From Patescibacteria group bacterium (GTDB lineage: Bacteria > Patescibacteriota > Patescibacteriia > JAHIZJ01): a DNA stretch of 64,000 nt. The position numbers and the translations under genes were made by a program. The DNA lies in the NCBI GenBank assembly GCA_041661625.1, contig JBAZUB010000001.1, positions 372,001-436,000 on the forward strand. The letters are read 5' to 3'. Of the stretch, positions 8,483 through 17,711 are shown in pieces. The notes under the pieces are model-generated. The model did no database searches and was not told where the DNA came from. It saw only the letters and a list, made by a program, of their open reading frames with translations. Within the stretch, counting starts at the first letter, position 1, and each line of letters opens with the position of its first letter.

Positions 8483-9837
8483 AAGTACTATTCCTATTTC
8501 CAATAATTGAAAATCTGGCGGCGTTTAATTCCGGCGTCGGTTCGATAGCCGCCGTACTGAAACAAAACCATCATGATGTCCGTGTTTATGTAATTCGCAA
8601 TACCAGCTATCACGCGATAAAAAAAGAAATCGAAGATTATAAACCGGATGTACTGGCAATTTCGTGCTACACCAATTATTGGAGCTACATCAAGGAAACA
8701 GCGGCTAGGATAAAACGAGATTTTAATTTGCCAATATTCGTTGGTGGCAAGCACGCCATTCTATTCCCAAACTGTCTAACTGAAACCAAAGACATTGACG
8801 GCTTGTGCGTCGGTGAGGGTGAATACTCACTGCTGAATATCATTAAGAAACTTGAACGCGGTGAAGACTATCGAGATGTAAAAAATTTCTGGTTCTGGCG
8901 CGATGGTAAAATTATCCGAAACGAACTTGATGATCTTGTGGTTGATCTGAATACGCTGCCATTTCCAGACCGATCCGCTTTCCCACGCCATGTTGTCTTA
9001 AGCTACCCCAATCTGATGTTCTCTCGAGGCTGTCCGTATTCCTGCGCGTACTGCTGCAACAGCCGACTGAAACAAATATTCCTGGGTAAAGGACCGGTAA
9101 TTCGTATTCGTGGCGCTGACTCGGCGATTGAGGAAACGGAGAGATTCGTTAAAGAATATCATCCGACACACCTTTGTTTTGACGACGACAGCTTCACGAA
9201 GGACAAACAATGGCTGACTGATTTTTGCCGGCAGTATCGCCAAAGAGTCGGACTCCCCTACTACTGCAATACTAGACCCGAGTTATTTGACGAAGAGACC
9301 GCCATTATATTGCGCGATAGTGGCTGTCGCAGTATAAGCATCGGTATTGAGTCAGGCGACGAAGAATACCGTAAAAAATACCTCAACCGATACATGCTGA
9401 ATGAGCACATTATCACCGCCTTTGCTTTGGCAAAAAAACATGGCTTGGAAACATCGTCATTCAATATGGTTGGTATGCCTCATGAAACAGAAGCTAGCGT
9501 GCTCAAAACCATCGAACTAAACCGCATCATCCAACCGACCGATGTCCAGGTATCGATCTATTACCCCTTCCCAGGCACGCCATTGGGCGACCTATCCTAT
9601 CGCGAAGGTTTTGTGACAAAAAAACAATCTTTCAACTTCATAAATAAATCAGTGCTAAAACTACCCGATCTGACCCAGTCGCAAATTATTCACTTTGCCA
9701 AGACATTTCAATATGAGGTGTTTAAGAAAACCGACTACCGTAAAGCCGTCTATCTTCTGCTCCGGCGCTGGTTTATTTTTTCGCCAGTCTATCAAACTTA
9801 CAAACGGATACAGGGTTACTTTGTAACAAATGCCTGA
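8479..9837 (+). CDS. cobalamin-binding-domain radical SAM protein
   Basis: A 452-residue class B-type radical SAM enzyme. Residues about 1-145 form a B12-binding-like Rossmann domain (SCYTNYW, VGGKHAI, CVGEGE). The radical SAM domain follows with the 4Fe-4S cluster motif C185-x3-C189-x2-C192 in RGCPYSCAYCC, then GIESGDEEYRKK and NMVGMPHE. Family members methylate or rearrange unactivated carbons; within a glycan locus a sugar or lipid-carrier modification is likely but not shown. The DxHxxG-type cobalamin motif is not obvious, so true B12 use is uncertain. It overlaps both neighbours (4 and 8 bases). Confidence 0.87.
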   Translation: MKVLFLFPIIENLAAFNSGVGSIAAVLKQNHHDVRVYVIRNTSYHAIKKEIEDYKPDVLAISCYTNYWSYIKETAARIKRDFNLPIFVGGKHAILFPNCLTETKDIDGLCVGEGEYSLLNIIKKLERGEDYRDVKNFWFWRDGKIIRNELDDLVVDLNTLPFPDRSAFPRHVVLSYPNLMFSRGCPYSCAYCCNSRLKQIFLGKGPVIRIRGADSAIEETERFVKEYHPTHLCFDDDSFTKDKQWLTDFCRQYRQRVGLPYYCNTRPELFDEETAIILRDSGCRSISIGIESGDEEYRKKYLNRYMLNEHIITAFALAKKHGLETSSFNMVGMPHETEASVLKTIELNRIIQPTDVQVSIYYPFPGTPLGDLSYREGFVTKKQSFNFINKSVLKLPDLTQSQIIHFAKTFQYEVFKKTDYRKAVYLLLRRWFIFSPVYQTYKRIQGYFVTNA

Positions 9838-10789
9838 TACGAACCCAACGGTTTCGGTAATTATGTCCGTTTACAACACCGAATGTTACATTTCGGAGGC
9901 GATCCTATCTATTTTGAACCAGTCACTGACTGATTTTGAATTCATTATCGTTAACGATGGATCAACCGACAACACCCAAACCATACTAAATAAATTCCAG
10001 AAACAAGATAGCCGTATTACAGTTATTTGGAATGAAACTAATCTTGGACTCATTAAATCTTTAAACAAGGCGCTTGATACTGCAACAGGAAAATATATTG
10101 CACGCATGGACGCAGACGATATTTCCCTGCCCCATCGACTAGCCATCCAGACAGAATTTCTAAGATCGCACAGTGATATATTTCTTGTCGGCACCGCTAC
10201 AACCATTATTGATGAGCGCGGTCAAGTATTGGGCACAACTCGTGTAACTACCAAACCGGATGCTATTTGCGCAAAGCTGGAGAAATCAAATTGCTTGTCC
10301 CATCCGTCAATAATGTTTTTATCCGAACCATTCATCCGATACCGCGACAAAGCTTTACACTGTGAGGATTATGACTTATATCTCCGCCTACTGCTGGCTG
10401 GAAAGAAATTGGCCAACTTATCGGAACCGTTAATCAAGTATCGTTTTATTAAACAATCTATTTCTTTTTCTAATTCTTTTTACGCTCACAAATTTGCCCT
10501 GAAGATGCGGCATTTTTATTTTCAATGTAAATCGACCGGATGGAGTGATTACGATAACTTTAATCCAAAAACCATCCTCGAATTAAAACCGCCCAAGTTT
10601 AGCGAGCGCCTAGCGGATGAACGCTATATCAACCTACTGTATGAACTACACAACCGGGGTTTGTTGAAGAAATACGCGGCCAAATATTTGTCACAGCATG
10701 GCTTTTTCAATAAAGTGGCTATCTACTACCTGATCGCCTGCCTGCCGCAGCGCATTATTCGACTGATGGAGAAATTACACAACCGCTAG
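9830..10789 (+). CDS. GT2-family glycosyltransferase
   Basis: A 319-residue inverting GT-A enzyme with the textbook N-terminus VSVIMSVYNTE, IIVNDGSTDNT, and the metal-binding MDADD near residues 96-100. The acceptor half carries the ED-type motif HCEDYDLYLRLL. It starts 8 bases inside the preceding radical SAM gene, so it belongs to the same transcript. It resembles the beta-hexosyl transferases of O-antigen and exopolysaccharide loci. No membrane segment is evident, so action at the cytoplasmic face on a lipid-linked acceptor is inferred. Confidence 0.88.
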   Translation: MPDTNPTVSVIMSVYNTECYISEAILSILNQSLTDFEFIIVNDGSTDNTQTILNKFQKQDSRITVIWNETNLGLIKSLNKALDTATGKYIARMDADDISLPHRLAIQTEFLRSHSDIFLVGTATTIIDERGQVLGTTRVTTKPDAICAKLEKSNCLSHPSIMFLSEPFIRYRDKALHCEDYDLYLRLLLAGKKLANLSEPLIKYRFIKQSISFSNSFYAHKFALKMRHFYFQCKSTGWSDYDNFNPKTILELKPPKFSERLADERYINLLYELHNRGLLKKYAAKYLSQHGFFNKVAIYYLIACLPQRIIRLMEKLHNR

Positions 10790-10790
10790 T

Positions 10791-11918
10791 ATGACGCAAC
10801 TGTCAGACACAAATCTCGCCTTATTTCTGGATAATGGAACTAGCCTCGAACGCTGGGATCAGGTTGGCATCCTAAGTCGCGAGCTAGCCATCTATAATCG
10901 AATGGCCAGCAGTTTTAGGCGCATCTATATATTCACCTACGGCACGAAACAAGATTTGTCATATCAACACGCCGTTGAAAAAAACATTGTCATTATCCCA
11001 AAAGCTATTCGGCTCTATGATTATCTATACGAGATTGCCATCCCCTTCCGCCACCGCCGGATACTAGCTCAATGCGGGATACTAAAAACCAATCAGTGCT
11101 CCGGCTCGCTGGCGGCAATTATTACCAAATGGCTGTATCACAACAAATGCGTGGCGCGTTTCGGATTTGTCGGTTCATCCGTAGTAAAACGGCTCCACCG
11201 CCCGCTCCACTATCGCTGGTATATTGGTTTGTCTGAGTACCTGTCCTGTCGTTTTGCCGATCGTATTTTTATGCCAATGAAGAACAATGTCGACCATTTG
11301 CGTACACGCTATGCTTTTGCCAAAGACAAAATAGTTCAAATGAACAACGCCATCGATACTGATCTCTTTTCGCCTCAGCCGACTGAGAAAAAATATGATA
11401 TCATATATGTAGCTCATTTAAATGACAATAAAAATCATCGAGCCATCCTTGAAGCTATTTCCGGGCTTACTGTTTCGGTGTGTTTCATTGGCCGAGGACC
11501 GCAAGAGCATTCCTTGAAAGAATTCGCCGCCCAGCAACACATATCGCTGGACATTATCGCGCAGGTTCCAAATCAGGATTTACCGAAATATTTTAACGCG
11601 TCCCGTTTGTGCGTGTTCCCGTCATTGCACGAGGGCAATCCTAAATCTTTACTGGAAGCCATGAGTTGCGCCCTGCCAGTGATTGGCTTTGACGTAACCG
11701 GTGTACATGACTTGATCATATCCGGTAAAACCGGCCTCCTTTCCCAAAACACTGTGTCGTCATTACGAAGCAATATCGAAATATTATTACAGGATAAAGC
11801 GCGACAAGCTGAGTTGGGCAAAAAAGCGCGTGCGTATATAATGGAATATTTTTCCTTGACCAACATCGCTCAAAAGGAGCTGGCAATTTATCAGCAACTA
11901 CTAAATCATGATCATTAA
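10791..11918 (+). CDS. GT4-family glycosyltransferase
   Basis: A 375-residue GT-B protein. The N-terminal half is unusually divergent, with no glycine-rich loop at the start. The C-terminal half is typical: IIYVAHLNDNKNH, CFIGRGPQ and the donor-site EGNPKSLLEAMSCALP (about residues 281-296). It begins one base after the upstream stop and overlaps the downstream methyltransferase by 11 bases, which places it in the same operon. The acceptor is probably the same lipid-linked oligosaccharide handled by the flanking enzymes. Confidence 0.85.
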   Translation: MTQLSDTNLALFLDNGTSLERWDQVGILSRELAIYNRMASSFRRIYIFTYGTKQDLSYQHAVEKNIVIIPKAIRLYDYLYEIAIPFRHRRILAQCGILKTNQCSGSLAAIITKWLYHNKCVARFGFVGSSVVKRLHRPLHYRWYIGLSEYLSCRFADRIFMPMKNNVDHLRTRYAFAKDKIVQMNNAIDTDLFSPQPTEKKYDIIYVAHLNDNKNHRAILEAISGLTVSVCFIGRGPQEHSLKEFAAQQHISLDIIAQVPNQDLPKYFNASRLCVFPSLHEGNPKSLLEAMSCALPVIGFDVTGVHDLIISGKTGLLSQNTVSSLRSNIEILLQDKARQAELGKKARAYIMEYFSLTNIAQKELAIYQQLLNHDH

Positions 11919-12567
11919 TTCCATTGGCAAATTCAAGCCTACGCGCCGCTGGCTGATTCGTACCAGCATCAAACTGCACAATCTGTCGTTAATGCTGATT
12001 AATTCTTTTGTGGTCGCAGACAATCACGGCATTCACCCCAAACACAGCTTGATGAAGTATCACAAATTCTTTACTGACCACATTCAATCAGATTCGGTCG
12101 TGCTCGATATCGGCTGTGGCATCGGAATCGTTGCGGCCGATGTAGCCAAAAAGGCCAAACGAGTCGTGGCGGTCGATCTCAATCCGGATAGCATTGCTTT
12201 TGCTAAAAAACATTATTTAGCGCCGAATATCGATTTTCGCTTGGCAGACGCGACTCGGGAAAAGTTTCAAGAGCAGTTTGATTACGTGATACTTTCTAAC
12301 GTTCTGGAGCATATCACGGATCGGGCAGCTTTCTTGAATGACATTCGTCAGCTGGCTCCGACCCTATTGATTCGCGTTCCCATGATCAACCGGGACTGGC
12401 TGCCGCTGTACCAGCAGAGCTTAGGACTATTCCCCTACTCTGACAAAGATCATCGAACTGAATATACTTTCGAATCATTTCAAAACGAATTAAACCAAGC
12501 GCACCTCAGAATTGTCGAATCAACGATTCAGTTCGGGGAAATTTGGTCCGTGGTTGTGTCTTTATGA
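11908..12567 (+). CDS. class I SAM-dependent methyltransferase
   Basis: A 219-residue protein with the SAM-binding glycine motif VLDIGCGIG (about residues 68-76), the acidic post-II residue in VVAVDLNPDS, and the LSNVLEHI motif of the methyltransferase 11/12 group. It overlaps the preceding glycosyltransferase by 11 bases. Probable role: O- or N-methylation of a sugar in the surface glycan, which in several glycan systems caps chain growth. The substrate is not known from sequence alone. Confidence 0.83.
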   Translation: MIINSIGKFKPTRRWLIRTSIKLHNLSLMLINSFVVADNHGIHPKHSLMKYHKFFTDHIQSDSVVLDIGCGIGIVAADVAKKAKRVVAVDLNPDSIAFAKKHYLAPNIDFRLADATREKFQEQFDYVILSNVLEHITDRAAFLNDIRQLAPTLLIRVPMINRDWLPLYQQSLGLFPYSDKDHRTEYTFESFQNELNQAHLRIVESTIQFGEIWSVVVSL

Positions 12568-12612
12568 TATGTAAAACAAGGCATATGGGCGCTATACTTT
12601 TATGACAATCCC

Positions 12613-13677
12613 ATGAATACCCGGATAAAACAACTATTTGATAGTTTGCGAAACACTCTTGACCATACTTCGCAGCTTTTATATGTTGTGGAGCCAGCTC
12701 ATTGGTCCATCCAGTATGATGGCAAATATATCACTCAAGCGCTGAATCAACTTAAGCTAGTTACCGCTCGAGCCGCCTTAACCGACCGAGGCTACCGAGG
12801 CGCTATTACGCATTATGGTTCCGAATATACGGCCCTACGGAGCATCCTAGACAACAAACCAACCACAGCTAAACACCGTGTATTGACTTGGTTCCATTAC
12901 GTTCCTGACTTAAAGACCAACCAGCTTATCATTGATTCGCAAAGTTCTTTTGATCGTATTCACACTTCCTGTCACTCTACCAAACAACATTTAATCCAGG
13001 CCGGCATTAAAGAGACTAGCCTAACCGTTATTCCGCTTGGCGTGGATCTCTCGATATTCCGACCCGCCGAGTCAACCTCAAAACAGACCCAAAGAAAGAA
13101 ACTGGGTATTCCCGAGAATGCCTGCATAATCGGTTCATTTCAAAAAGATGGCGACGGTTGGGGCAGAGGTGACGTGCCAAAACTTATCAAGGGACCGGAT
13201 ATATATATCAAGGTGGTTGAACAACTTTCAAAGACTCAACCAATATATATAGTTTTGGTCGGACCAGCTCGGGGCTATGTGATAAATGAGCTTACCAAAC
13301 GCAACATCCCCTACCGGACATTTGGCTATCTCAACGATTTATCGGCGGTAGCCCGACTCTATAACTTGCTGGATCTTTATCTAATCACTTCTCGGATAGA
13401 GGGCGGCCCGAAACAAATTTTGGAAGCACTCGCTACCGGGGTTCCGGTCGTCAGTACAAAAGTCGGTATGGTGCCCGATATAATCAATGATGGCGAAGAT
13501 GCTCTCTTGGCCGACGTTGAAGATGTTGACGCCCTGGTCCGACATAGTCTGCGGATTATCGAAGATAGCGCTCTCAGCCGCAAACTAGTCTCCAGCGGAT
13601 TGCGCAAGGTGGCCCAATTTTCTTGGGATCGCATTGCTCAACGATACTACACCGAAATCTATTCTACTCTAATATGA
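12613..13677 (+). CDS. GT4-family glycosyltransferase
   Basis: A 354-residue GT-B enzyme with IPLGVDLSIFRP, FQKDGDGWG (unusual acidic insert), IVLVGPARG and the donor-site motif EGGPKQILEALATGVP (about residues 259-274). A weak promoter (TATACT at 12593-12598) lies about 15 bases before the ATG, so this gene could be transcribed separately with a very short leader, although read-through from upstream is also likely. It ends in an ATGA overlap with the next glycosyltransferase. Confidence 0.87.
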   Translation: MNTRIKQLFDSLRNTLDHTSQLLYVVEPAHWSIQYDGKYITQALNQLKLVTARAALTDRGYRGAITHYGSEYTALRSILDNKPTTAKHRVLTWFHYVPDLKTNQLIIDSQSSFDRIHTSCHSTKQHLIQAGIKETSLTVIPLGVDLSIFRPAESTSKQTQRKKLGIPENACIIGSFQKDGDGWGRGDVPKLIKGPDIYIKVVEQLSKTQPIYIVLVGPARGYVINELTKRNIPYRTFGYLNDLSAVARLYNLLDLYLITSRIEGGPKQILEALATGVPVVSTKVGMVPDIINDGEDALLADVEDVDALVRHSLRIIEDSALSRKLVSSGLRKVAQFSWDRIAQRYYTEIYSTLI

Positions 13678-14687
13678 AAATTCACATACAATATAAATTT
13701 AAAGACGGTCCTTATGGCGGCGGTAATCAGTTTCTAAAGGCGCTCAAACGACACCTCGAACAAATTGGCGTTTACGAAGCTGACCCATGGAAAGCCGACA
13801 TAGTGTTGTTTAATTCGTTCCCATTCGATGCTCCCTGGTCGGATACGCAATTAATAATAAAATTAAAACAAAAAGGTAAAACCATCATCCATCGTATTGA
13901 TGGACCAATCTCTGGCTATCGCGGACATCATATATATATTGATAAATCGATCTACCAATTGAATAATGTGCTTGCCGATGGTACCGTATTTCAATCTGAA
14001 TTTTCGCAAAATGAAAATAAGAAACTAGGTTTAAAAACTAAGATTTTCGAAACTGTCATATATAACGCTGCCGATCCTGAAATATTCCACCCCCGCGGAC
14101 GAATAGTTTTCGACATGAACCGGAAATTAAAAATTATCGCTACTAGCTGGTCACCGAATCAGAATAAGGGTTTTGCCGCATACCAATGGCTCGATCAGCA
14201 CCTAGATACCAAAAAATATGAAATGATATTTATCGGCAATAGCCCCACTGTTTTTAAGCGTATAAAACATATTCCACCCGTAGACAGCTACAAACTCGCA
14301 GAATACTTGCGCCAATCCGATGTGTACTTGAGCGCATCAATGAATGATCCATGTTCTAATTCATTGATCGAGGCGCTCCAATGTGGATTACCGGCTATTG
14401 TTCTCAAGAGTGGTGGTCACCCGGAGCTAATCCGTGATGCTGGACTGACATTCAATAAACCCGAAGAAACATCCACATGTCTAGATATTATGTCCAGCCA
14501 ATACGAACGGCATCAGAAGGCTATTGTCAGCCCATCAATAAGATCTGTCGTTAATCAGTATCAAGCCTTTGCAGAAATGGTACACACCACTAGGACACGC
14601 CAGACTACTGGCCCATCCTTTACCAATCGAATGAAACTAGATCTCATGTCTATCGCCTACCTGATTCGTACTAGATTAACCTATTAG
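13674..14687 (+). CDS. GT4-like glycosyltransferase
   Basis: A 337-residue GT-B-type protein starting MKIHIQYKFKDGPYGGGNQF, where the glycine-rich loop lies at about residues 11-16. The C-terminal half has ATSWSPNQNKG and the donor-site NDPCSNSLIEALQCGLP. The motif position usually held by Glu is Asn-Asp here, a modest deviation. The ATG at 13674 is chosen because it gives an ATGA overlap with the upstream gene and the proper first beta strand; the frame is open further upstream to 13623. It is the last gene before an 82-base gap with a promoter. Confidence 0.84.
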   Translation: MKIHIQYKFKDGPYGGGNQFLKALKRHLEQIGVYEADPWKADIVLFNSFPFDAPWSDTQLIIKLKQKGKTIIHRIDGPISGYRGHHIYIDKSIYQLNNVLADGTVFQSEFSQNENKKLGLKTKIFETVIYNAADPEIFHPRGRIVFDMNRKLKIIATSWSPNQNKGFAAYQWLDQHLDTKKYEMIFIGNSPTVFKRIKHIPPVDSYKLAEYLRQSDVYLSASMNDPCSNSLIEALQCGLPAIVLKSGGHPELIRDAGLTFNKPEETSTCLDIMSSQYERHQKAIVSPSIRSVVNQYQAFAEMVHTTRTRQTTGPSFTNRMKLDLMSIAYLIRTRLTY

Positions 14688-14693
14688 CAATAT

Positions 14694-14722
14694 TTGTATA
14701 GATCGGCGATATTGTGTACAAT
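14694..14722 (+). promoter_or_regulatory. putative sigma70-type promoter for the 14.8-18.3 kb sub-operon
   Basis: TTGTAT (14694-14699), a 17-base spacer and TACAAT (14717-14722) lie in the only sizeable gap of this plus-strand series. Transcription would begin near 14729, about 40 bases before the radical SAM gene. No clear Shine-Dalgarno sequence precedes that ATG. Confidence 0.5.
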
Positions 14723-14769
14723 ATAAGGGTTAATTTCAGCCTGGACTAATTTTTTATTTCGAAAAAACG

Positions 14770-16119
14770 ATGACTAGGGGACCCTTCAACACCGTGGCAG
14801 ATAATCGTGTTTTGGCTACGCTTGGGTATATGTTTGCCAAACTCACACCGAACACCAACAAACTCAAGAAATACCGCAACCTTTTAATAGCGGCACACAG
14901 CCTAAATCAGGCCTCAGCCAAGACAGAAAATAACCCAATACTAATTAGGGTAGCGCCTATTTCAATCTGCAACTATCGCTGTTTATTTTGTGAAATACAC
15001 AAGGATAACGTAATGTATCCCAATCGCCCCTGCAATGCGATTGACATGAATGATGTTAATAATTTTGAATCATTTTTATCCACGGCAAAAAATCTTGAGT
15101 TGTACGGCGGATCCGCTGAACCGCTTCTCAATCCTGACCTAAAAAAGATCTTGGCATATTTAAAATCAAAATACGGCACAAGGATGATGGTAAATACCAA
15201 TGCCTCAGTATTAACCAAGGAATATGCTGATTTATTTGTGAAATATGGTTTTGATTATATATTAGTCTCATACCACGCTGGTACAAAAGATAAATACCAC
15301 GAATTGTCCACTACTGGTGACATAGATAATGTAAACAATAATTTGCAGTATCTAGCCGAACGAAAATTAGAAGCTGGCAAGAAAAAACCATTTATTGAAT
15401 TTAATTTCGCCCTACAGAAGGAAAACGCGACTGAAGCAACCGCAGTTATTGATACTGCTAAACGTCTCAATGTAAGTGCGGTGCTTATTAATAAGTACTA
15501 CGGCGGTCGGAACAAACTTCAAGACAAGATGGTTTCATATGACTATGACACCAAGCAAGGTAACGAAGAGCTAGATAAAATCTATCAATATGCCGATAAA
15601 CTAGGGGTCCACTTGAAGCCAACCACCCCATCACACTGGGCCGAAAAGAACGAGAAGCCAGATTGGAATAACGAAAACTACAAAAAGAATTCTACCTGCC
15701 CATTTCCGTGGTTAAATTTATTTTTTGACCCAGTTCTTGATGAAAAAGATTCTTTCTATGTCAGCGTATGTAATCGGATTGTTCTATGCAAAATTAACTA
15801 CCGAAAATTAAAACTTTCCAAGCGGGCTGATTTCATGACATTATGGAACCATCCCGTGTTTCAGTATTTACGCAGCACCGTAAACAAAGAACCTCTGAAT
15901 CCAATATGTAAATATTGCAAAAATTGCGATCGTGAAAAGATGCGCAATACCGATGCCAATGAGTATGCGAAAATCCGTGATAATGCCGTCAAATCATTCT
16001 TTGCTGAGTACCGCCGCAATCACTCCCCCGCCCCAGTTGATGGTCTAGAGATCTTGGATGATAATCCATTTTCAGACGAGAAATATTTAGATAAACTAAA
16101 TAGTCAGACGACGCTGTAA
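14770..16119 (+). CDS. radical SAM protein with SPASM/twitch-like C-terminus
   Basis: A 449-residue radical SAM enzyme. The cluster motif is C67-x3-C71-x2-C74 in SICNYRCLFC. ELYGGSAEPLLNPDL is the following glycine-rich SAM-binding region. The C-terminal part has a cysteine series (CPFPW, VSVCNRIVLC, then PICKYCKNC) that would bind auxiliary iron-sulfur clusters, as in SPASM or twitch proteins. Such enzymes oxidise or epimerise sugars, or modify peptides. Because glycan genes surround it, dehydrogenation or epimerisation of a sugar is the likelier role, but peptide modification is not excluded. It has its own upstream promoter. Confidence 0.86.
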   Translation: MTRGPFNTVADNRVLATLGYMFAKLTPNTNKLKKYRNLLIAAHSLNQASAKTENNPILIRVAPISICNYRCLFCEIHKDNVMYPNRPCNAIDMNDVNNFESFLSTAKNLELYGGSAEPLLNPDLKKILAYLKSKYGTRMMVNTNASVLTKEYADLFVKYGFDYILVSYHAGTKDKYHELSTTGDIDNVNNNLQYLAERKLEAGKKKPFIEFNFALQKENATEATAVIDTAKRLNVSAVLINKYYGGRNKLQDKMVSYDYDTKQGNEELDKIYQYADKLGVHLKPTTPSHWAEKNEKPDWNNENYKKNSTCPFPWLNLFFDPVLDEKDSFYVSVCNRIVLCKINYRKLKLSKRADFMTLWNHPVFQYLRSTVNKEPLNPICKYCKNCDREKMRNTDANEYAKIRDNAVKSFFAEYRRNHSPAPVDGLEILDDNPFSDEKYLDKLNSQTTL

Positions 16120-16136
16120 TTCCTAGCCATATCGAC

Positions 16137-16811
16137 GTGTCAAATATATTCAGTTTTATGCAATATTACTTCTGGGCCACCTACCGACGTAAATTACTGG
16201 ATCAAATCCAGAATCAATATCGTACGGTGTATCGTGGTACTGTACTTGATATTGGTGGTCGCGATCGTGGCAATTTTGTCAAACCAAAGAACGACGTACT
16301 AAAATGGATATTTGCTGATATCGACATAAAGTATGCGCCGGACATACTGCTTGATGTCACCGACATGCCCCAGATCCAAACGGGCAGTATTGATGTTGTC
16401 AATGCTATTGAGCTGTTTGAGCATGTCAACAATATTGAGGCGGGTTTGCGGGAATGCAGCAGAGTATTAAAAACTGGTGGCAATCTGATACTATCGGCTC
16501 CATTCCTATTTCCGGTCCACGCCGATCCGTTCGATTATCAGCGTTGGACCGAAGAAAAATGGCGAATGATTTTACGCCACTCATCTTTTTCTGTCAAACG
16601 CTGTGTAATCATGGGAACATACTTTTTAGTTTGGGGGGACATGACCAGATCATTGATTAAGAGTCTTCCTTTCGGATTGAGACATCTTGGCTACTTGTTA
16701 TTTCCGTTTTTGGATTTAATAACGAAATTTGATTCCTGGCCTGTTGTGAAAAATAATAATCTATTAAATTCATATCACGGCGGATATTTCATTGTTGCAG
16801 AAAAGAAATGA
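16137..16811 (+). CDS. class I SAM-dependent methyltransferase
   Basis: A 224-residue methyltransferase. VLDIGGRDRG is a degenerate SAM glycine motif (about residues 38-47). The downstream acidic position is in ADIDIKYAPD, and the type-11 family motif is ELFEHVNN. LKTGGNLILSAPFLFPVH is the strand-4/5 region. The start is GTG at 16137, 17 bases after the radical SAM stop. Neighbours point to sugar methylation or to a sugar-modification cassette with the radical SAM enzyme; the substrate is unknown. Confidence 0.8.
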   Translation: MSNIFSFMQYYFWATYRRKLLDQIQNQYRTVYRGTVLDIGGRDRGNFVKPKNDVLKWIFADIDIKYAPDILLDVTDMPQIQTGSIDVVNAIELFEHVNNIEAGLRECSRVLKTGGNLILSAPFLFPVHADPFDYQRWTEEKWRMILRHSSFSVKRCVIMGTYFLVWGDMTRSLIKSLPFGLRHLGYLLFPFLDLITKFDSWPVVKNNNLLNSYHGGYFIVAEKK

Positions 16812-16865
16812 CCTCATAATCCACTCATATTCACAGATGATTGTATACTATCGTGCGTTTATGTT

Positions 16866-17711
16866 ATGACCCAGAAACCCTTAATAACTATTTGCATTAC
16901 GAATTACAACTCAAGCGCGTTTGTAATTAATACGCTATATTGCTTATCGAGATTAACAAAAAACGAATACCAAGTCATTATCCGCGACAACAATTCACAG
17001 CTGTCGGATTACACGACTCTCGCTGCAGCAATAGTGTCATTTAACAATGTCCACATCTATCGAGCAGACGGCTTTAATCTGACGGGTGCGGTTGCTCATG
17101 GCACTGCCTTGAATGATATGGTGCAAAATATCAAAACTACCTATGGCGTTATTCTTGACGCTGATTGTACTTTTCTGATCAAGGACTGGGACAACATTCT
17201 GATCAACCGCCTAAATGACCAAGTAAAAATCATTGGTACGGCCGCCCCGGCCGGGTCCGTAAAACCACAGGACTTTCCCCTAATGTTTGCTATTCTTTTC
17301 GAAATGGAAACATTTAACAAGCTTCAGATTGACTTTCGTCCCAGTGGAAAAGACGAAACACAAGATACCGGATGGGAATTACGAGATAAATACCTCAAAG
17401 CGGGATACCGAGGCGAAAACATCGAAATGAAAAATACCCGAACATATCAGTCTGGTCCATTTCGCCATGTTATTTGTGCCGAATACTATCTAGATAGAGA
17501 TTATCAACACATCTTTGCCTCACATTTTTCGAGAGGTTCATCCGGAGGTGCCGGTAAATACCTAAATCAACACACGAGTGTGTTTGTTCGTGGTATTTAT
17601 TGGCTTCCGGTAATCGGTAAAATGTTACTAAAAAACAAATGCCTTGAAGAAAAACACGAGTGGCTTGCTGTCTGCCAAAAGATTGTTAACGAGCAAGAAC
17701 ATGAATACTAA
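16866..17711 (+). CDS. GT2/GT-A-fold glycosyltransferase
   Basis: A 281-residue GT-A protein starting with ITICITNYNSS, then VIIRDNNSQ and the metal-site-like ILDADCTF (about residues 98-105). It is shorter than the classical GT2 enzymes of the locus and its acceptor half is not recognisable. TATACT at 16844-16849 suggests a weak promoter giving a leader of about 10 bases, but no good -35 accompanies it. It overlaps the following methyltransferase by 11 bases. Confidence 0.78.
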   Translation: MTQKPLITICITNYNSSAFVINTLYCLSRLTKNEYQVIIRDNNSQLSDYTTLAAAIVSFNNVHIYRADGFNLTGAVAHGTALNDMVQNIKTTYGVILDADCTFLIKDWDNILINRLNDQVKIIGTAAPAGSVKPQDFPLMFAILFEMETFNKLQIDFRPSGKDETQDTGWELRDKYLKAGYRGENIEMKNTRTYQSGPFRHVICAEYYLDRDYQHIFASHFSRGSSGGAGKYLNQHTSVFVRGIYWLPVIGKMLLKNKCLEEKHEWLAVCQKIVNEQEHEY

